Both the position numbers and the translations under genes were made by a program. Below, in pieces: positions 33,470 through 42,545 of a DNA stretch of 59,564 nucleotides (its first letter is position 1; each line of letters starts with the position of its first letter). Source of the DNA: an uncultured Porphyromonadaceae bacterium (GTDB lineage: Bacteria > Bacteroidota > Bacteroidia > Bacteroidales > Muribaculaceae); NCBI GenBank assembly GCA_945916235.1, contig CAMEGQ010000004.1:1-59564 (forward strand). Direction: 5' to 3'. The notes below the pieces were generated by a model that searched no databases, was not told the origin of the DNA, and saw nothing but the letters and a program-made list of their open reading frames with translations.

Positions 33470-33763
33470 ATGGCCGGTGAACTCCAGCAAGCCATTGACC
33501 GAGTCAATGCGAAGACGCAGATTGTGCTTGACCGCTACGCTATTATGCAGCAGCGGCTTGTCGACAGCGCCGCAAGAATCGCAGAGCTTGAGAAGCAGCT
33601 TGCCGCCGCCCGCGAGGAAGCCCACCGCCTCAGTCTCGAGGTGGAATTTCTTAAGGTTGCCACTACCATCTCGCCCACGCGTGAAGATGTGGCAAAGACG
33701 CGGGCCATGCTCTCCGAATTAGTGCGGGAAATCGACAAATGTATCACCGAACTCAACGACTGA
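33470..33763 (+). CDS. Small coiled-coil protein upstream of zapA
   Basis: A 97-residue soluble protein, almost entirely heptad-patterned (IDRVNAKTQIVLDRYAIMQQRLVDSAARIAELEKQLAAARE, continuing LSLEVEFLKVAT), followed by a short helical tail. It lies 52 bases upstream of zapA on the same strand. Position and shape suggest a division-associated partner of ZapA, comparable to ZapB in layout but without convincing sequence similarity. The start at 33470 is chosen because the longer frame runs through the promoter. Confidence 0.75.
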   Translation: MAGELQQAIDRVNAKTQIVLDRYAIMQQRLVDSAARIAELEKQLAAAREEAHRLSLEVEFLKVATTISPTREDVAKTRAMLSELVREIDKCITELND

Positions 33764-33815
33764 CCCCTCAACCCGAAATATCTCTCCACGAGCTCCGGCT
33801 CGCCTTACGACGCCT

Positions 33816-34145
33816 ATGAACGATAAGCTCAGCATAACGATTCGCATCGCCAACCAGCCTCCGATTTCGCTCGACATCAACCGCGAAAACGAGGAGCTGA
33901 TACGCAAGGCCGAATTCAATGTCAATAAGCTTTGGAATTCCTGGCAGACGAAATTTAAATCAAAATCATCCACAGAGGTGCTTGCCATGGTGGCTTTCCG
34001 CTTTGCGGAGCTATTTTTCACTCAGGCGGCTCTGATGGAGCAGACCTCCGATGTCGTGGCCTCGTTTGAAAGCCGGCTCGACAAGATTCTGCTCGATATG
34101 GGCGAAGTCCCGGCCGGGAACCCCTCCGCGGCCGACCAAGCCTGA
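33816..34145 (+). CDS. zapA: Cell division protein ZapA
   Basis: A 109-residue ZapA homologue: N-terminal beta-hairpin (KLSITIRIANQPPISLDI), the conserved NEELIRKAEFNVNKLW segment and a C-terminal helix (TEVLAMVAFRFAELFFTQAALMEQ) forming the tetrameric coiled coil. ZapA cross-links FtsZ filaments at the division ring. It is preceded by the coiled-coil gene and followed within 4 bases by the start of a structured RNA candidate. The short C-terminal tail (AGNPSAADQA) is not conserved. Confidence 0.87.
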   Translation: MNDKLSITIRIANQPPISLDINRENEELIRKAEFNVNKLWNSWQTKFKSKSSTEVLAMVAFRFAELFFTQAALMEQTSDVVASFESRLDKILLDMGEVPAGNPSAADQA

Positions 34146-34148
34146 CCC

Positions 34149-34417
34149 CTGAGGCTATGCTCCTTGCGGAGCTATCCAGGAGGGAGCTTGAAGGAAGGAA
34201 ACATTTGTTGACCGGCGTTGGCGCCAGCCCTTGGAGAAGGGATTAAGATGCTGATGCTGACATGATTAGAAGATAACCAAATTTATCCCGCGCTTGAATG
34301 TAAACCCGGCAGGCGTCGGCGCTCAACCCCACGAAGACCGTGAACGGTCGCAACCCTCGGGGTGAGAGGCCGGTCCCGCGCGCCCCGGAGCGTTGCATCA
34401 GAGCGTGGAATTTTTTT
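34149..34417 (+). ncRNA. Structured RNA candidate between zapA and rny (6S-like by position)
   Basis: The 292-bp gap folds on paper into a closed RNA. The ends pair: CTGAGGCTATGCTCC (34149-34163) with GGAGCGTTGCATCAG (34387-34401), 13 of 15 pairs including a wobble. Inside, GACCGGC (near 34215) pairs with GCCGGTC (near 34370), GTTGGCGCC with GGCGCTCAAC (one bulge), CCCTT with AAGGG, and GACCGT with ACGGTC within a CCCC/GGGG stem. TTTTTTT (34411-34417) follows the closing stem. In many bacteria 6S RNA (ssrS) lies just after zapA, so 6S is one hypothesis, though the length (about 250) is large. RNase P and tmRNA core motifs are absent. The rny leader is the other option. Confidence 0.5.
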
Positions 34418-34437
34418 ATTATAAAACCACCGAACTA

Positions 34438-35979
34438 ATGAACGTAATCATTATTATCGCGGTAGCCGTTGTAGCCCTTGCGCTGGGCTCGCTGGCCACT
34501 GTGGCCGTTCAGAAATCCACGGCCCGGAGCCGCGCCAAAACCATCATCGACGAGGCTACGCGCGAAGCTGAAGTAATCCGCCAGAAAGAGGCCCTCAAGG
34601 GTCGCGAAGAAGGCATCAAGATCAAGGACGAAGCCGAACGTCAGGCCAATCAGCGCCTGAGCAAGGTGCAGTCGGCCGAGGCCAAGATGAAGCAGCGTGA
34701 GATGCAGCTCAACCAGCAGCAGGGTGAGAATCAGCGCAACCGCAACGAGCTTGAGGCTATGCGCCAGCAGCTTAACGCCGAGGAAGCCGTGATCGAGAGC
34801 CGCAAGGAAGAGCTCGAACGCCTCAAACGCACCGCTCAGGATACCCTGGAGCATATCTCCGGCCTCTCATCCGAGGAAGCCAAGGAAAAGCTTATCGAAT
34901 CGCTTAAAGACGAGGCCAAGACCGACGCTGCCCAGTATGTCAACGAAATCATGGACGAGGCCAAAATGACCGCCAATAAGGAGGCCAAAAGGATTGTGGT
35001 CCAGACGATTCAGCGAGTAGCCACCGAGGCTGCTATCGAGAATTCGGTGACAGTGTTCCATATTGATTCCGACGAAATCAAGGGCCGCATCATCGGTCGC
35101 GAAGGCCGCAATATCCGCGCCCTCGAGGCTGCCACGGGAATTGAAATCATAGTCGACGATACGCCCGAAGCCATCGTGCTTTCCGGCTTTGACCCGGTGC
35201 GTCGCGAAATCGCCCGTCTGGCTCTCCATCAGCTTGTGGCTGACGGCCGTATCCACCCCGCCCGCATCGAGGAGGTGGTCAACAAAGTGCGCAAGCAGAT
35301 TGAGGAAGAGATTGTCGAGACCGGCAAACGCACGGCCATCGACCTGGGTATCCACGGTCTGCACCCCGACCTTATCCGCATGATCGGCAAAATGAAATAT
35401 CGCTCGAGCTACGGGCAGAACCTTCTGCAGCATGCCCGCGAAACCGCCAACCTCTGCGCCATCATGGCTTCGGAGCTTGGACTCAACCCCAAGAAGGCCC
35501 GCCGCGCCGGTCTGCTCCACGATATAGGCAAAGTGCCCGACGAAGAGCCCGAACTGCCTCACGCACTGCTGGGTATGAAGATTGCCGAGCGCTGCAAGGA
35601 GAAACCCGAAATCTGTAACGCTATCGGCGCCCACCACGACGAAATCGAGCAAACCACTCTGCTGGCTCCCATCGTGCAGGTATGCGATGCTATCTCAGGC
35701 GCCCGTCCCGGCGCCCGCCGCGAGATTGTGGAGGCCTACATCAAGCGCCTCAACGACCTTGAGCAGCTTGCCCTGTCGTATCCCGGCGTAATCAAGACCT
35801 ACGCCATTCAGGCCGGACGCGAGCTGCGTGTGATTGTAGGCGCCGACAAGATCGACGATGCCGAAACCGAAAACCTTTCGAACGAAATCGCAAAGCGTAT
35901 CCAGGACGAGATGACCTATCCCGGCCAGGTGAAGATCACCGTGATTCGCGAGACCCGCGCCGTCAGCTTCGCTAAATAA
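34438..35979 (+). CDS. rny: Ribonuclease Y
   Basis: A 513-residue membrane-anchored endoribonuclease initiating mRNA decay. Layout: one N-terminal membrane helix ([20 protein letters not shown]), a long coiled coil (about 30-190), a KH domain ([27 protein letters not shown]), an HD domain with [14 protein letters not shown] and the C-terminal domain. The frame extends upstream to a TTG at 34393 inside the RNA candidate's closing stem, but the ATG at 34438 begins the membrane helix directly. The RicT-family gene follows after 12 bases. Confidence 0.97.
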   Translation: MNVIIIIAVAVVALALGSLATVAVQKSTARSRAKTIIDEATREAEVIRQKEALKGREEGIKIKDEAERQANQRLSKVQSAEAKMKQREMQLNQQQGENQRNRNELEAMRQQLNAEEAVIESRKEELERLKRTAQDTLEHISGLSSEEAKEKLIESLKDEAKTDAAQYVNEIMDEAKMTANKEAKRIVVQTIQRVATEAAIENSVTVFHIDSDEIKGRIIGREGRNIRALEAATGIEIIVDDTPEAIVLSGFDPVRREIARLALHQLVADGRIHPARIEEVVNKVRKQIEEEIVETGKRTAIDLGIHGLHPDLIRMIGKMKYRSSYGQNLLQHARETANLCAIMASELGLNPKKARRAGLLHDIGKVPDEEPELPHALLGMKIAERCKEKPEICNAIGAHHDEIEQTTLLAPIVQVCDAISGARPGARREIVEAYIKRLNDLEQLALSYPGVIKTYAIQAGRELRVIVGADKIDDAETENLSNEIAKRIQDEMTYPGQVKITVIRETRAVSFAK

Positions 35980-35991
35980 TCCATAGAGTGA

Positions 35992-37425
35992 ATGCCGATG
36001 GAAGACAACGAATTTAAACCCAAGCTGACCGACGGGGCCGAGGATGCATGTCTCGACTGCGACGGCTGCTCCGACGGCGGTTGCGGCTCAGGCTGCGGCA
36101 GCTGCGGCGGCTGTGGCTCTGACTGCGACGTGCGCGCCAAGCTCCACAGCTTCAACTACTTCGAGGATATCCCCGGCGGATTCGCCGACGACAATATGGT
36201 GGAAGTGCAGTTTAAAAACACTCGCAAGGGCTACTATATCAATTCGGGCAATATCCCTCTGGAGATAGGCGACATGGTGGCGGTGGAAGCCGCGCCCGGC
36301 CACGATATAGGCAGAGTGTCGCTGACCGGAGCCCTCGTGCGCCTTCAGATGCGCAAGGCCGGCATCCGGCCCGACTGCGAGAAGCGCCGGGTGTTCCGTA
36401 AAGCCAAGGCTTCTGACCTGGAGCGCTTCGAAAAAGCCAAGTCGCTGGAAAACGACACCATGATACGCGCCCGCAAGATAGCTTCATCGCTCCAGCTGAG
36501 CATGAAGATAGGCGATGTGGAGTATCAGGGCGATGGCAACAAGGCCATATTCTACTATATCGCCGACGAGCGCGTCGATTTCCGTAAGCTTATCAAGGTG
36601 CTCGCCGAAACGTTCCGCGTGCGCATCGAGATGAAGCAGATCGGAGCGCGTCAGGAGGCGGGACGCATAGGCGGTATCGGCCCGTGTGGCCGTCCGCTCT
36701 GCTGTACCACCTGGATGAGCAACTTTGTAAGCGTCTCCACCGGAGCCGCCCGCTATCAGGACATATCGCTCAACCCGCAGAAGCTCGCGGGCCAGTGTGC
36801 CAAGCTGAAATGCTGCCTCAATTTCGAGGTCGACGCATACATGGAAGCCACGCGCAAGCTCCCGGGCAAAGAGGTGCGCCTTGAGACCGCCGACAACACC
36901 TACTATTGGTTCAAGGCTGATGTATTCAAGGGGGATATCACATATTCCACCGACAAGCATATTCCGGCCAATCTGGTGACTATCAGTGCTGAACGCGCAT
37001 GGGAGGTGGTCAACCTCAATAAAGCCGGCGAAAAGCCGCTCACCCTCGCTCCCGAAGGGGAGGAGAAGGAGAAAGCGCCGGCTGAATACGCCGATATCCT
37101 CGGTCAGGACTCGCTGACACGCTTCGATAAGAAAAAGAAGAAGCGCAAAGGCGGCTCCAAGGACCGTCCCAAAGACCAGCGTGAACCTAAGGCGCCGAAA
37201 GAGCCTAAGGAACCCAAAGAGCCGAAAGAGCCGAAAGAGCCTAAGGAACCCAAAGAGCCTAAGGAGCCTCGCGAGCCGAAAGATCCGAAGGGTCAGAAAG
37301 ACCCCAACGCTCCGCGCCCGCAGCGCGACAACCGCAACCGCCCCAACCGTAACCGTCAGCGCCCCAACCGCAACAACGGCGGCGGAAACAATAACGGAAA
37401 CAACCCTAAGCAACACCAATCCTAA
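35992..37425 (+). CDS. ricT: RicT/PSP1-domain protein with Cys-rich head and KEP-repeat tail
   Basis: A 477-residue protein whose centre is the PSP1 (YaaT/RicT) domain: GGIGPCGRPLCCTTW and CAKLKCCLNFE are its signature cysteine motifs (about 225-285). In Bacillus, RicT with RicA and RicF forms an iron-sulfur complex that directs RNase Y; here the gene directly follows rny (12-base gap). The N-terminus is unusual: CLDCDGCSDGGC, then GSGCGSCGGCGSDC. The tail (about 390-477) has a Lys/Arg block, repeated Lys-Glu-Pro units and an Asn/Arg-rich end resembling RNA-binding low-complexity tails. RicA and RicF are not seen. gldH follows closely. Confidence 0.88.
   Translation: MPMEDNEFKPKLTDGAEDACLDCDGCSDGGCGSGCGSCGGCGSDCDVRAKLHSFNYFEDIPGGFADDNMVEVQFKNTRKGYYINSGNIPLEIGDMVAVEAAPGHDIGRVSLTGALVRLQMRKAGIRPDCEKRRVFRKAKASDLERFEKAKSLENDTMIRARKIASSLQLSMKIGDVEYQGDGNKAIFYYIADERVDFRKLIKVLAETFRVRIEMKQIGARQEAGRIGGIGPCGRPLCCTTWMSNFVSVSTGAARYQDISLNPQKLAGQCAKLKCCLNFEVDAYMEATRKLPGKEVRLETADNTYYWFKADVFKGDITYSTDKHIPANLVTISAERAWEVVNLNKAGEKPLTLAPEGEEKEKAPAEYADILGQDSLTRFDKKKKKRKGGSKDRPKDQREPKAPKEPKEPKEPKEPKEPKEPKEPKEPREPKDPKGQKDPNAPRPQRDNRNRPNRNRQRPNRNNGGGNNNGNNPKQHQS
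37195..37290 (+). repeat. Coding 9-bp repeat (Lys-Glu-Pro units) in the RicT tail
   Basis: Variants of AARGARCCN repeat about ten times, encoding consecutive KEP units, then REP and KDP variants. Third-base variation (CCT, CCC, CCG) between copies suggests an old but slippage-prone array. Confidence 0.8.
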
Positions 37426-37434
37426 GCAACCTCA

Positions 37435-37959
37435 ATGAAGCGTTTGCTACATCTGACTCTACCGATGGCGGCCGCAGCTATGCTGTGGCTGTCGTCGTGT
37501 GGGCAGGATGTCCGCAACAGTTCGAGCGAATATCATCGGGTAGATCCCGACGGATGGAGCTATGCCGACCGCCTGACATTTAAGCCCGAGCATCTCGACT
37601 CCGTGTGTGAGGGGTCGCTGGTAGTGGGGCTCCGCCATGAAGGGGACTACCCATACAGCAATCTTTGGCTTGAAATCAGTTACACCGATGCCCGCGATCC
37701 GCTTTATCCCGTCGGCCCGGTCAAAGATGGCAAACGGAGGCTGCGCCGGCCGTTGCGCCGCGACACTGTGGAGATACGTCTCTGCGACCCATACGGAGCC
37801 TGGACGGGTCGCGGCATCGGTACCTCATTTCAGGTCACCGACACTGTGACCGATCTCGTCCACGCAAGCGGTACCCCGGTGATGGTGCGCCATCTGATGC
37901 GCAGCGAAATGCTTGAAGGGGTCAACCAGGTGGGCCTTTTCTTTGTTCCAAAATCATGA
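37435..37959 (+). CDS. gldH: Gliding-motility-type lipoprotein GldH
   Basis: A 174-residue lipoprotein: signal peptide with lipobox LWLSSC, then a compact beta-rich domain (WSYADRLTFKPEH, VGLRHEGDYPYSNLWLEISY, SFQVTDTVTD) and a C-terminal VNQVGLFFVPK, matching GldH. In flavobacteria GldH is needed for gliding; in non-motile Bacteroidales it is kept next to ricT and probably serves another envelope task. That last point is inference. It follows ricT after 9 bases and overlaps the M24 gene by four bases (ATGA). Confidence 0.82.
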   Translation: MKRLLHLTLPMAAAAMLWLSSCGQDVRNSSSEYHRVDPDGWSYADRLTFKPEHLDSVCEGSLVVGLRHEGDYPYSNLWLEISYTDARDPLYPVGPVKDGKRRLRRPLRRDTVEIRLCDPYGAWTGRGIGTSFQVTDTVTDLVHASGTPVMVRHLMRSEMLEGVNQVGLFFVPKS

Positions 37960-39149
37960 ACGAAAAGAAAGAAAATCTGATATTGCTGCCTGAGGATGAG
38001 CTTCGTATCCGCCTCGAGGCCGTAAAGGCATCCATGGCCCGGGAGGGGATGGATGCAATCGTAGTCTGCGACAACGCCAACATGCTCTATTTTACCGGAC
38101 GTGTGGTGGCCGGATACATATACATCCCGCGCACGGGAGAGCCCCACTGGTTCGTGCGCCGTCCGGTAGGACTGGAGGATGCCCGTCTGCGCTATATCCG
38201 CAAGCCGGAGGAGATCCCCGCCATGCTGTTGGCCGACGGATACCCCGTGGCCGGTGTGATAGGCGTGGAGAGCGACATCCTGCCGTGGAACCTTGTGGAG
38301 CGTCTGCGCAAGGTGTTTGTCGGATCAGAGCTGACCGACTCCACAAATATTCTTCGCGAGGTGCGCTCGGTAAAGACCCGCTTCGAGCTCTCCCTGATTG
38401 AGCAGTCGGGCCGGAAGCATGTCGAAGTTTACCACAAAATCCCGGGGATGTACGCTCCGGGGATGACCGACCACGAACTGCAGATTCAGATCGAATACCA
38501 GTCGCGACTGGAAGGGAATCTCGGAGTGTTCCGCATCTCCGGTCAGTCGATGGAGATTTTTATGGGTAATGTGCTGTCGGGTGAGAATGCCGATGTTCCT
38601 GCACCTTACGATTTCGCCATGGGCGGCCGCGGCCTTGACCCGTCGATTCCCGGCGGAGCTTCAGGTGAAGAAATCCTCAACCATACGGCTGTGATGGCGG
38701 ATGTTAACGGCAATTTCACCGGGTATATGACCGATATGACCCGTGTGTTTTCTGTAGGCTCTGTTTCGGATAAGGCTATGGAGGCCCACCGCTGCTCGAT
38801 CGATATCTGCCGCATGTTTGAGCGCGAGGCGCTCCCCGGCGTGGAAGCTAAAGCTCTGTATGCCAAAGCTGAAGAGATGGTGGCCGAGCGCTGCCTGAGC
38901 GAATATTTCATGGGCCACCGCCAGCATGCCGGCTTTATAGGCCATGGAGTCGGCATCGAGGTGAACGAATGGCCGGTGGTAGCGCCCCACAGCCGCCATA
39001 TTCTGGTAGAGGGGAACGTGATCGCTCTCGAACCTAAGTTTGTGATTCCGCGTGTGGGTGCCGTGGGCATCGAAAATACATATGTCATCACTCCTCAGGG
39101 CGCACGCTGCGTGACCAACGCCCCCGAAGATATAATCTCGTTAGTATAA
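37956..39149 (+). CDS. M24-family metallopeptidase (Xaa-Pro aminopeptidase-like)
   Basis: A 397-residue protein with a creatinase-like N-terminal domain (about 1-155) and a pita-bread domain. The metal ligands are visible: Asp in MADVNGNF, Asp in YMTDMTRVF, His in FIGHGVGIEVNE, Glu in IALEPKF and Glu in GIENTYVI, so it should bind two metals and be active. Aminopeptidase P (cleaving Xaa-Pro) is the usual annotation; the precise substrate is unknown. It has no signal peptide and overlaps gldH by four bases. Confidence 0.9.
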   Translation: MNEKKENLILLPEDELRIRLEAVKASMAREGMDAIVVCDNANMLYFTGRVVAGYIYIPRTGEPHWFVRRPVGLEDARLRYIRKPEEIPAMLLADGYPVAGVIGVESDILPWNLVERLRKVFVGSELTDSTNILREVRSVKTRFELSLIEQSGRKHVEVYHKIPGMYAPGMTDHELQIQIEYQSRLEGNLGVFRISGQSMEIFMGNVLSGENADVPAPYDFAMGGRGLDPSIPGGASGEEILNHTAVMADVNGNFTGYMTDMTRVFSVGSVSDKAMEAHRCSIDICRMFEREALPGVEAKALYAKAEEMVAERCLSEYFMGHRQHAGFIGHGVGIEVNEWPVVAPHSRHILVEGNVIALEPKFVIPRVGAVGIENTYVITPQGARCVTNAPEDIISLV

Positions 39150-39168
39150 CAGCCTGACAGTCTTGCAT

Positions 39169-40608
39169 ATGGAAACAGCTCAACCCGACAAGGATTTCTT
39201 CCTCAGCAGGATAGATACCCCTACGTTCCATCTGGTAGGGGAGGCCGCCGACGCTCTTGGCCGCGAATGTTACGTGGTCGGAGGCTATGTGCGCGACCTT
39301 CTGTTGGGCCGTCCCTCGAAGGATATTGATTTCGTAACGGTCGGAAGCGGTATCGAGGTGGCAAAAGCTGTAGCCAGGAAGATGAAGGGCAGCCATCTGG
39401 CTGTCTTCAAGAATTTCGGGACAGCGCAGGTGAAGAACCGCCACACCGAGCTTGAATTTGTCGGTGCGCGAAAGGAATCATATCATCGCGAGAGCCGCAA
39501 TCCGATAGTGGAGGATGGCACTCTGACCGACGACATATCGCGCCGCGACTTCACAATCAATGCCATGGCCGTATGTGTCAATGCCGACCGCTTTGGCGAG
39601 CTGATAGATATGTTCGGCGGTCTGGAGGATCTGCGCAACAGAAAGATACGTACTCCGCTTGATCCGGACATCACTTTCAGCGACGATCCGCTACGCATGA
39701 TGCGCGCCATACGCTTCGCCACTCAGCTTGATTTCGAAATCATGCCCGAGACTTTTGAGGCTATCCGCCGCAATGCTCAGAGAATCAAAATTATTTCGCG
39801 TGAGCGTATCGCCGACGAGCTGATGAAGATGATGCGTTCGCCGCGTCCGTCGCTTGGCTGGACTCTTCTGCTCCGGTCGGGGCTGCTCCAGCTCATATTG
39901 CCCGAACTTGCGGCCATGAAGGGGGTGGAGACCGTCAAAGGGATCGGACATAAGGACAATTTCCTGCACACAATGGCTGTGCTCGACAATGTGGCTGAAG
40001 CAAGCCGGAATGTATGGCTACGCTGGAGCGCCCTGCTCCACGATATAGGCAAACCGGTGTCGAAACGCTTCGATCCGGCCGTCGGATGGACCTTCTACGG
40101 GCATAATGTGGTGGGAGCCAGAATGGTAAGTCGCATCTTCCGTCGCCTGAAGCTTCCATGCAACGAGCATATGAAGTATGTGGAGAAGATGGTGGAGCTG
40201 CATATGCGCCCCATAGCGCTGGTGGAAGACGAGGTGACTGACTCGGCGGTGCGCCGTATGCTGTTCGATGCAGGCGACGATGTCGACGACCTGATGATCC
40301 TTTGCAGCGCCGACATCACTTCGAAAAATCAGATGAAAGTGGAGCGATTCCGCGCTAATTATGAGCTGGTTAAGCAGAAGATGGTGGAACTTGAGGAGCG
40401 CGACCGCATCCGCAATTTCCAGCCGCCTGTAGATGGCCGTGAGATTATGGCCACATTCGGTCTGGGCGAATGCCGCGAAGTGGGCATCATCAAGGAGCAT
40501 ATCAAAAATGCCATCCTCGACGGCGTTATCCCCAACGACCATGAGGCAGCCCGCAATCTGATGATAGCTTTCGCCGCCTCAACGCTCAATCTGCATCCGA
40601 CGGAGTAA
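39169..40608 (+). CDS. cca: CCA tRNA nucleotidyltransferase with HD domain
   Basis: A 479-residue class II nucleotidyltransferase: GGYVRDLLLGRPSKDIDFV contains the GG-x-VRD motif and the two catalytic Asp, followed by RRDFTINAMAV, the DPLRMMRAIRFATQL motif and the RRIKIISRERIADEL neck. An HD domain follows (LLHDIGKPV, about 285-380). It adds or repairs the 3'-CCA of tRNAs; a poly(A) polymerase is the alternative, but the HD layout is usual for bacterial CCA enzymes. The ATG at 39169 is preferred over a TTG two codons upstream. Confidence 0.92.
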   Translation: METAQPDKDFFLSRIDTPTFHLVGEAADALGRECYVVGGYVRDLLLGRPSKDIDFVTVGSGIEVAKAVARKMKGSHLAVFKNFGTAQVKNRHTELEFVGARKESYHRESRNPIVEDGTLTDDISRRDFTINAMAVCVNADRFGELIDMFGGLEDLRNRKIRTPLDPDITFSDDPLRMMRAIRFATQLDFEIMPETFEAIRRNAQRIKIISRERIADELMKMMRSPRPSLGWTLLLRSGLLQLILPELAAMKGVETVKGIGHKDNFLHTMAVLDNVAEASRNVWLRWSALLHDIGKPVSKRFDPAVGWTFYGHNVVGARMVSRIFRRLKLPCNEHMKYVEKMVELHMRPIALVEDEVTDSAVRRMLFDAGDDVDDLMILCSADITSKNQMKVERFRANYELVKQKMVELEERDRIRNFQPPVDGREIMATFGLGECREVGIIKEHIKNAILDGVIPNDHEAARNLMIAFAASTLNLHPTE

Positions 40609-40797
40609 GACCTCGTCAGGAAAATGAACTAAATAGCCTGAAAAATCATTTTAAAGTAAGAGCAATTCTCATGCTCCGGGGGCGAGCAAACCTTCTCGCA
40701 GGGGCATAAGGCACTCTCTATGCGTCGCCCGTTGCAAGCGTCGGCTCAAAATGTAAAGATATTCAACTATTTAACGCTAAAACCTCTTACATCATCT

Positions 40798-42162
40798 ATG
40801 AAAACCGGACGAAATCTTTTGTTGGCGCTGCTGCCTGCTCTTGCCGTCGGCGTCATCCCAGCTTCGGCGCAGGACGCTGAAGAAGGCGATGTCATCTATC
40901 AGGCTCAGTCGGTAGAGATTGTCGGCATCGACCCAACTCTGCGTGAGATTATCAGCCTTCACCGTCCTGTGATGCCTCAGACGGCTCAGGAGCCTAAATT
41001 CGCCATCCACACACGCGACAATAAATTCATCCTGTCGATCGGCGGAGTAATCAACCCGATTCTTGGTTTCGACCTGGGCAATGATCTGTATGATGCCACG
41101 GGCAAATCGACCGACTTCATAACGGGCGATATCCCCGTGCCCTCCATGCCCGGCCATAAAAGCACCTTCTTCATCAATCCGTTTGACTCCTATCTCGACT
41201 TCACTATCGTAGGGTTTGGCGGCACGGAGAATCAGGTGACCGGCTACGTGAAGCTCTCGCTCAACGGAGCCAACAACCATGCTATTCTTAAACGTGCTTA
41301 CGTCAGCTGGAGGCACATCACCGTCGGAGAGACCGCAACCATTTTCAAAGACGATCTCGCAGCCACACCGCCTACTATCGATTCCGAGGGTCCGTGCGGT
41401 ATGGTCAGCGAAACTGCCCACTCGCTCAATTATAAATCGCCCGAATGGGATGGATTCAGCTTTGCCGTCGGCGTGGAAATGCCAACGTTCTACTCTTCCA
41501 ACGGCGTATATCGCGGTCCCGACTATAACCATCATTTCTACGACAAGCAGGTGACCGAAGAGGCATCGCAGGTAGTACCCGATGTCCCCTTCTATCTCCA
41601 GTATCAGGCCTCAAGGAGCAATCGTATCCGTTTAAGCGGCCTTATGCGCAATTTCGCATACCGCGATCTGGTGGCAGGGAAAACGCGCCATCTGGTAGGA
41701 TGGGGAGCTATGGTATCGGGCAACTTCAGTTTTTACGAGCCGCTGGTATTCAACTTCCAGGCGGTCTACGGCAAAGGTATCGCCAACTATATTCAGGATA
41801 TTCAGGGCCGTCAGATCTCGTTCACCCCTAAGGACGACGAGATAGGGCGCATGGAGAGCAATCCGATGATGGGCCTGACGTTCGGAGCCTCATATAACGC
41901 CACCAAGAAGCTTCAATTCAACCTCGTAGGGTCGTATGCTCGCGTATGGGATGCGCAGAATTATGCTGTGCTGGGCGATCAGGACGGCGTGGCCGGAAGC
42001 AACAACTACCGCTATGCCGTATACGGCGCAGCCAATTGCTTCTACAGCTTCACGAAATATCTGCAGTGGGGCATGGAATACGTCTATGGCCGCCGCGCCA
42101 CCTACGAACTGGGCGCTGCCAGTGACCACCGTATCCAGACCCAGCTCATCTTCTCCTTCTAA
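40798..42162 (+). CDS. Porin-like outer-membrane beta-barrel protein
   Basis: A 454-residue protein: signal peptide MKTGRNLLLALLPALAVGV ending near ASAQ, a short helical stretch, then alternating amphipathic strands (YVKLSLNGANNHAILKRAYVSW, LVFNFQAVYGKGIANYI, LQFNLVGSYARVWDAQNY) and a final aromatic IQTQLIFSF. This resembles DcaP/OprP-type trimeric porins; the substrate is unknown. The frame could open upstream, but the ATG at 40798 starts the signal peptide. It has 189 non-coding bases before it with no clear promoter. Confidence 0.8.
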   Translation: MKTGRNLLLALLPALAVGVIPASAQDAEEGDVIYQAQSVEIVGIDPTLREIISLHRPVMPQTAQEPKFAIHTRDNKFILSIGGVINPILGFDLGNDLYDATGKSTDFITGDIPVPSMPGHKSTFFINPFDSYLDFTIVGFGGTENQVTGYVKLSLNGANNHAILKRAYVSWRHITVGETATIFKDDLAATPPTIDSEGPCGMVSETAHSLNYKSPEWDGFSFAVGVEMPTFYSSNGVYRGPDYNHHFYDKQVTEEASQVVPDVPFYLQYQASRSNRIRLSGLMRNFAYRDLVAGKTRHLVGWGAMVSGNFSFYEPLVFNFQAVYGKGIANYIQDIQGRQISFTPKDDEIGRMESNPMMGLTFGASYNATKKLQFNLVGSYARVWDAQNYAVLGDQDGVAGSNNYRYAVYGAANCFYSFTKYLQWGMEYVYGRRATYELGAASDHRIQTQLIFSF

Positions 42163-42182
42163 TCTCCGCCAAACATCTTCCG

Positions 42183-42223
42183 AGAGAGTGCATCGTAAAA
42201 AATCGAATTACGATACACTCTCT
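42183..42223. terminator. Strong stem-loop after the porin gene
   Basis: AGAGAGTGCATCGTAA (42183-42198) and TTACGATACACTCTCT (42208-42223) pair at 15 of 16 positions. It lies 20 bases after the porin stop and probably ends its transcript, though no T-run follows. Confidence 0.6.
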
Positions 42224-42473
42224 ATCTGCTGAGTATCAATTATTTATCATCGAAATCAAACCTAAATCCCGAGATTGGCAAATATGGGCAGGTCGCACTA
42301 AGGCACGACCCTACTGATTGATAACCAGTGGTTTAACGTCATTAAGTCTAATTGTATAGGTACGTAGGAAAGCGAAGGTTAATTGCATCTGAAATTTAGC
42401 TTTTCAACTGGGTTTTATATCTGACTGCCGAATAGGATTCTCACGGTGCTATGGTGGGGGAGGGGTATAAATT
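42224..42473. other. Intergenic stretch without recognised features
   Basis: About 250 AT-rich bases between two hairpins. A small imperfect stem (AGGTCG/CGACCT-like, near 42292-42313) is the only structure noticed. No gene, RNA or repeat is recognised. Confidence 0.4.
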
Positions 42474-42509
42474 AAAAATCGATCATTCCGGGAGGAATGA
42501 CCGATTTTT
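42474..42509 (-). terminator. Terminator of the small acidic lipoprotein gene
   Basis: AAAAATCGATCATTCC pairs with GGAATGACCGATTTTT around GGGA-type loop with one mismatch. On the minus strand it ends in ATTTTTAATTT. It lies 37 bases past the stop. Confidence 0.8.
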
Positions 42510-42545
42510 GTGCTGTTAAAATCTTTGCTGTTGTGTAGCTGCGAA

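Noticed and set aside
34149-34417. tmRNA or RNase P RNA in the zapA-rny gap
   Set aside because: The RNase P core (GAGGAAAGTCC) and the tRNA-like end and tag frame of tmRNA are absent.
42183-42223. Inverted repeat as an insertion-sequence end
   Set aside because: Only one short hairpin with a 9-base loop, no transposase and no target duplication; a terminator after the porin gene explains it better.
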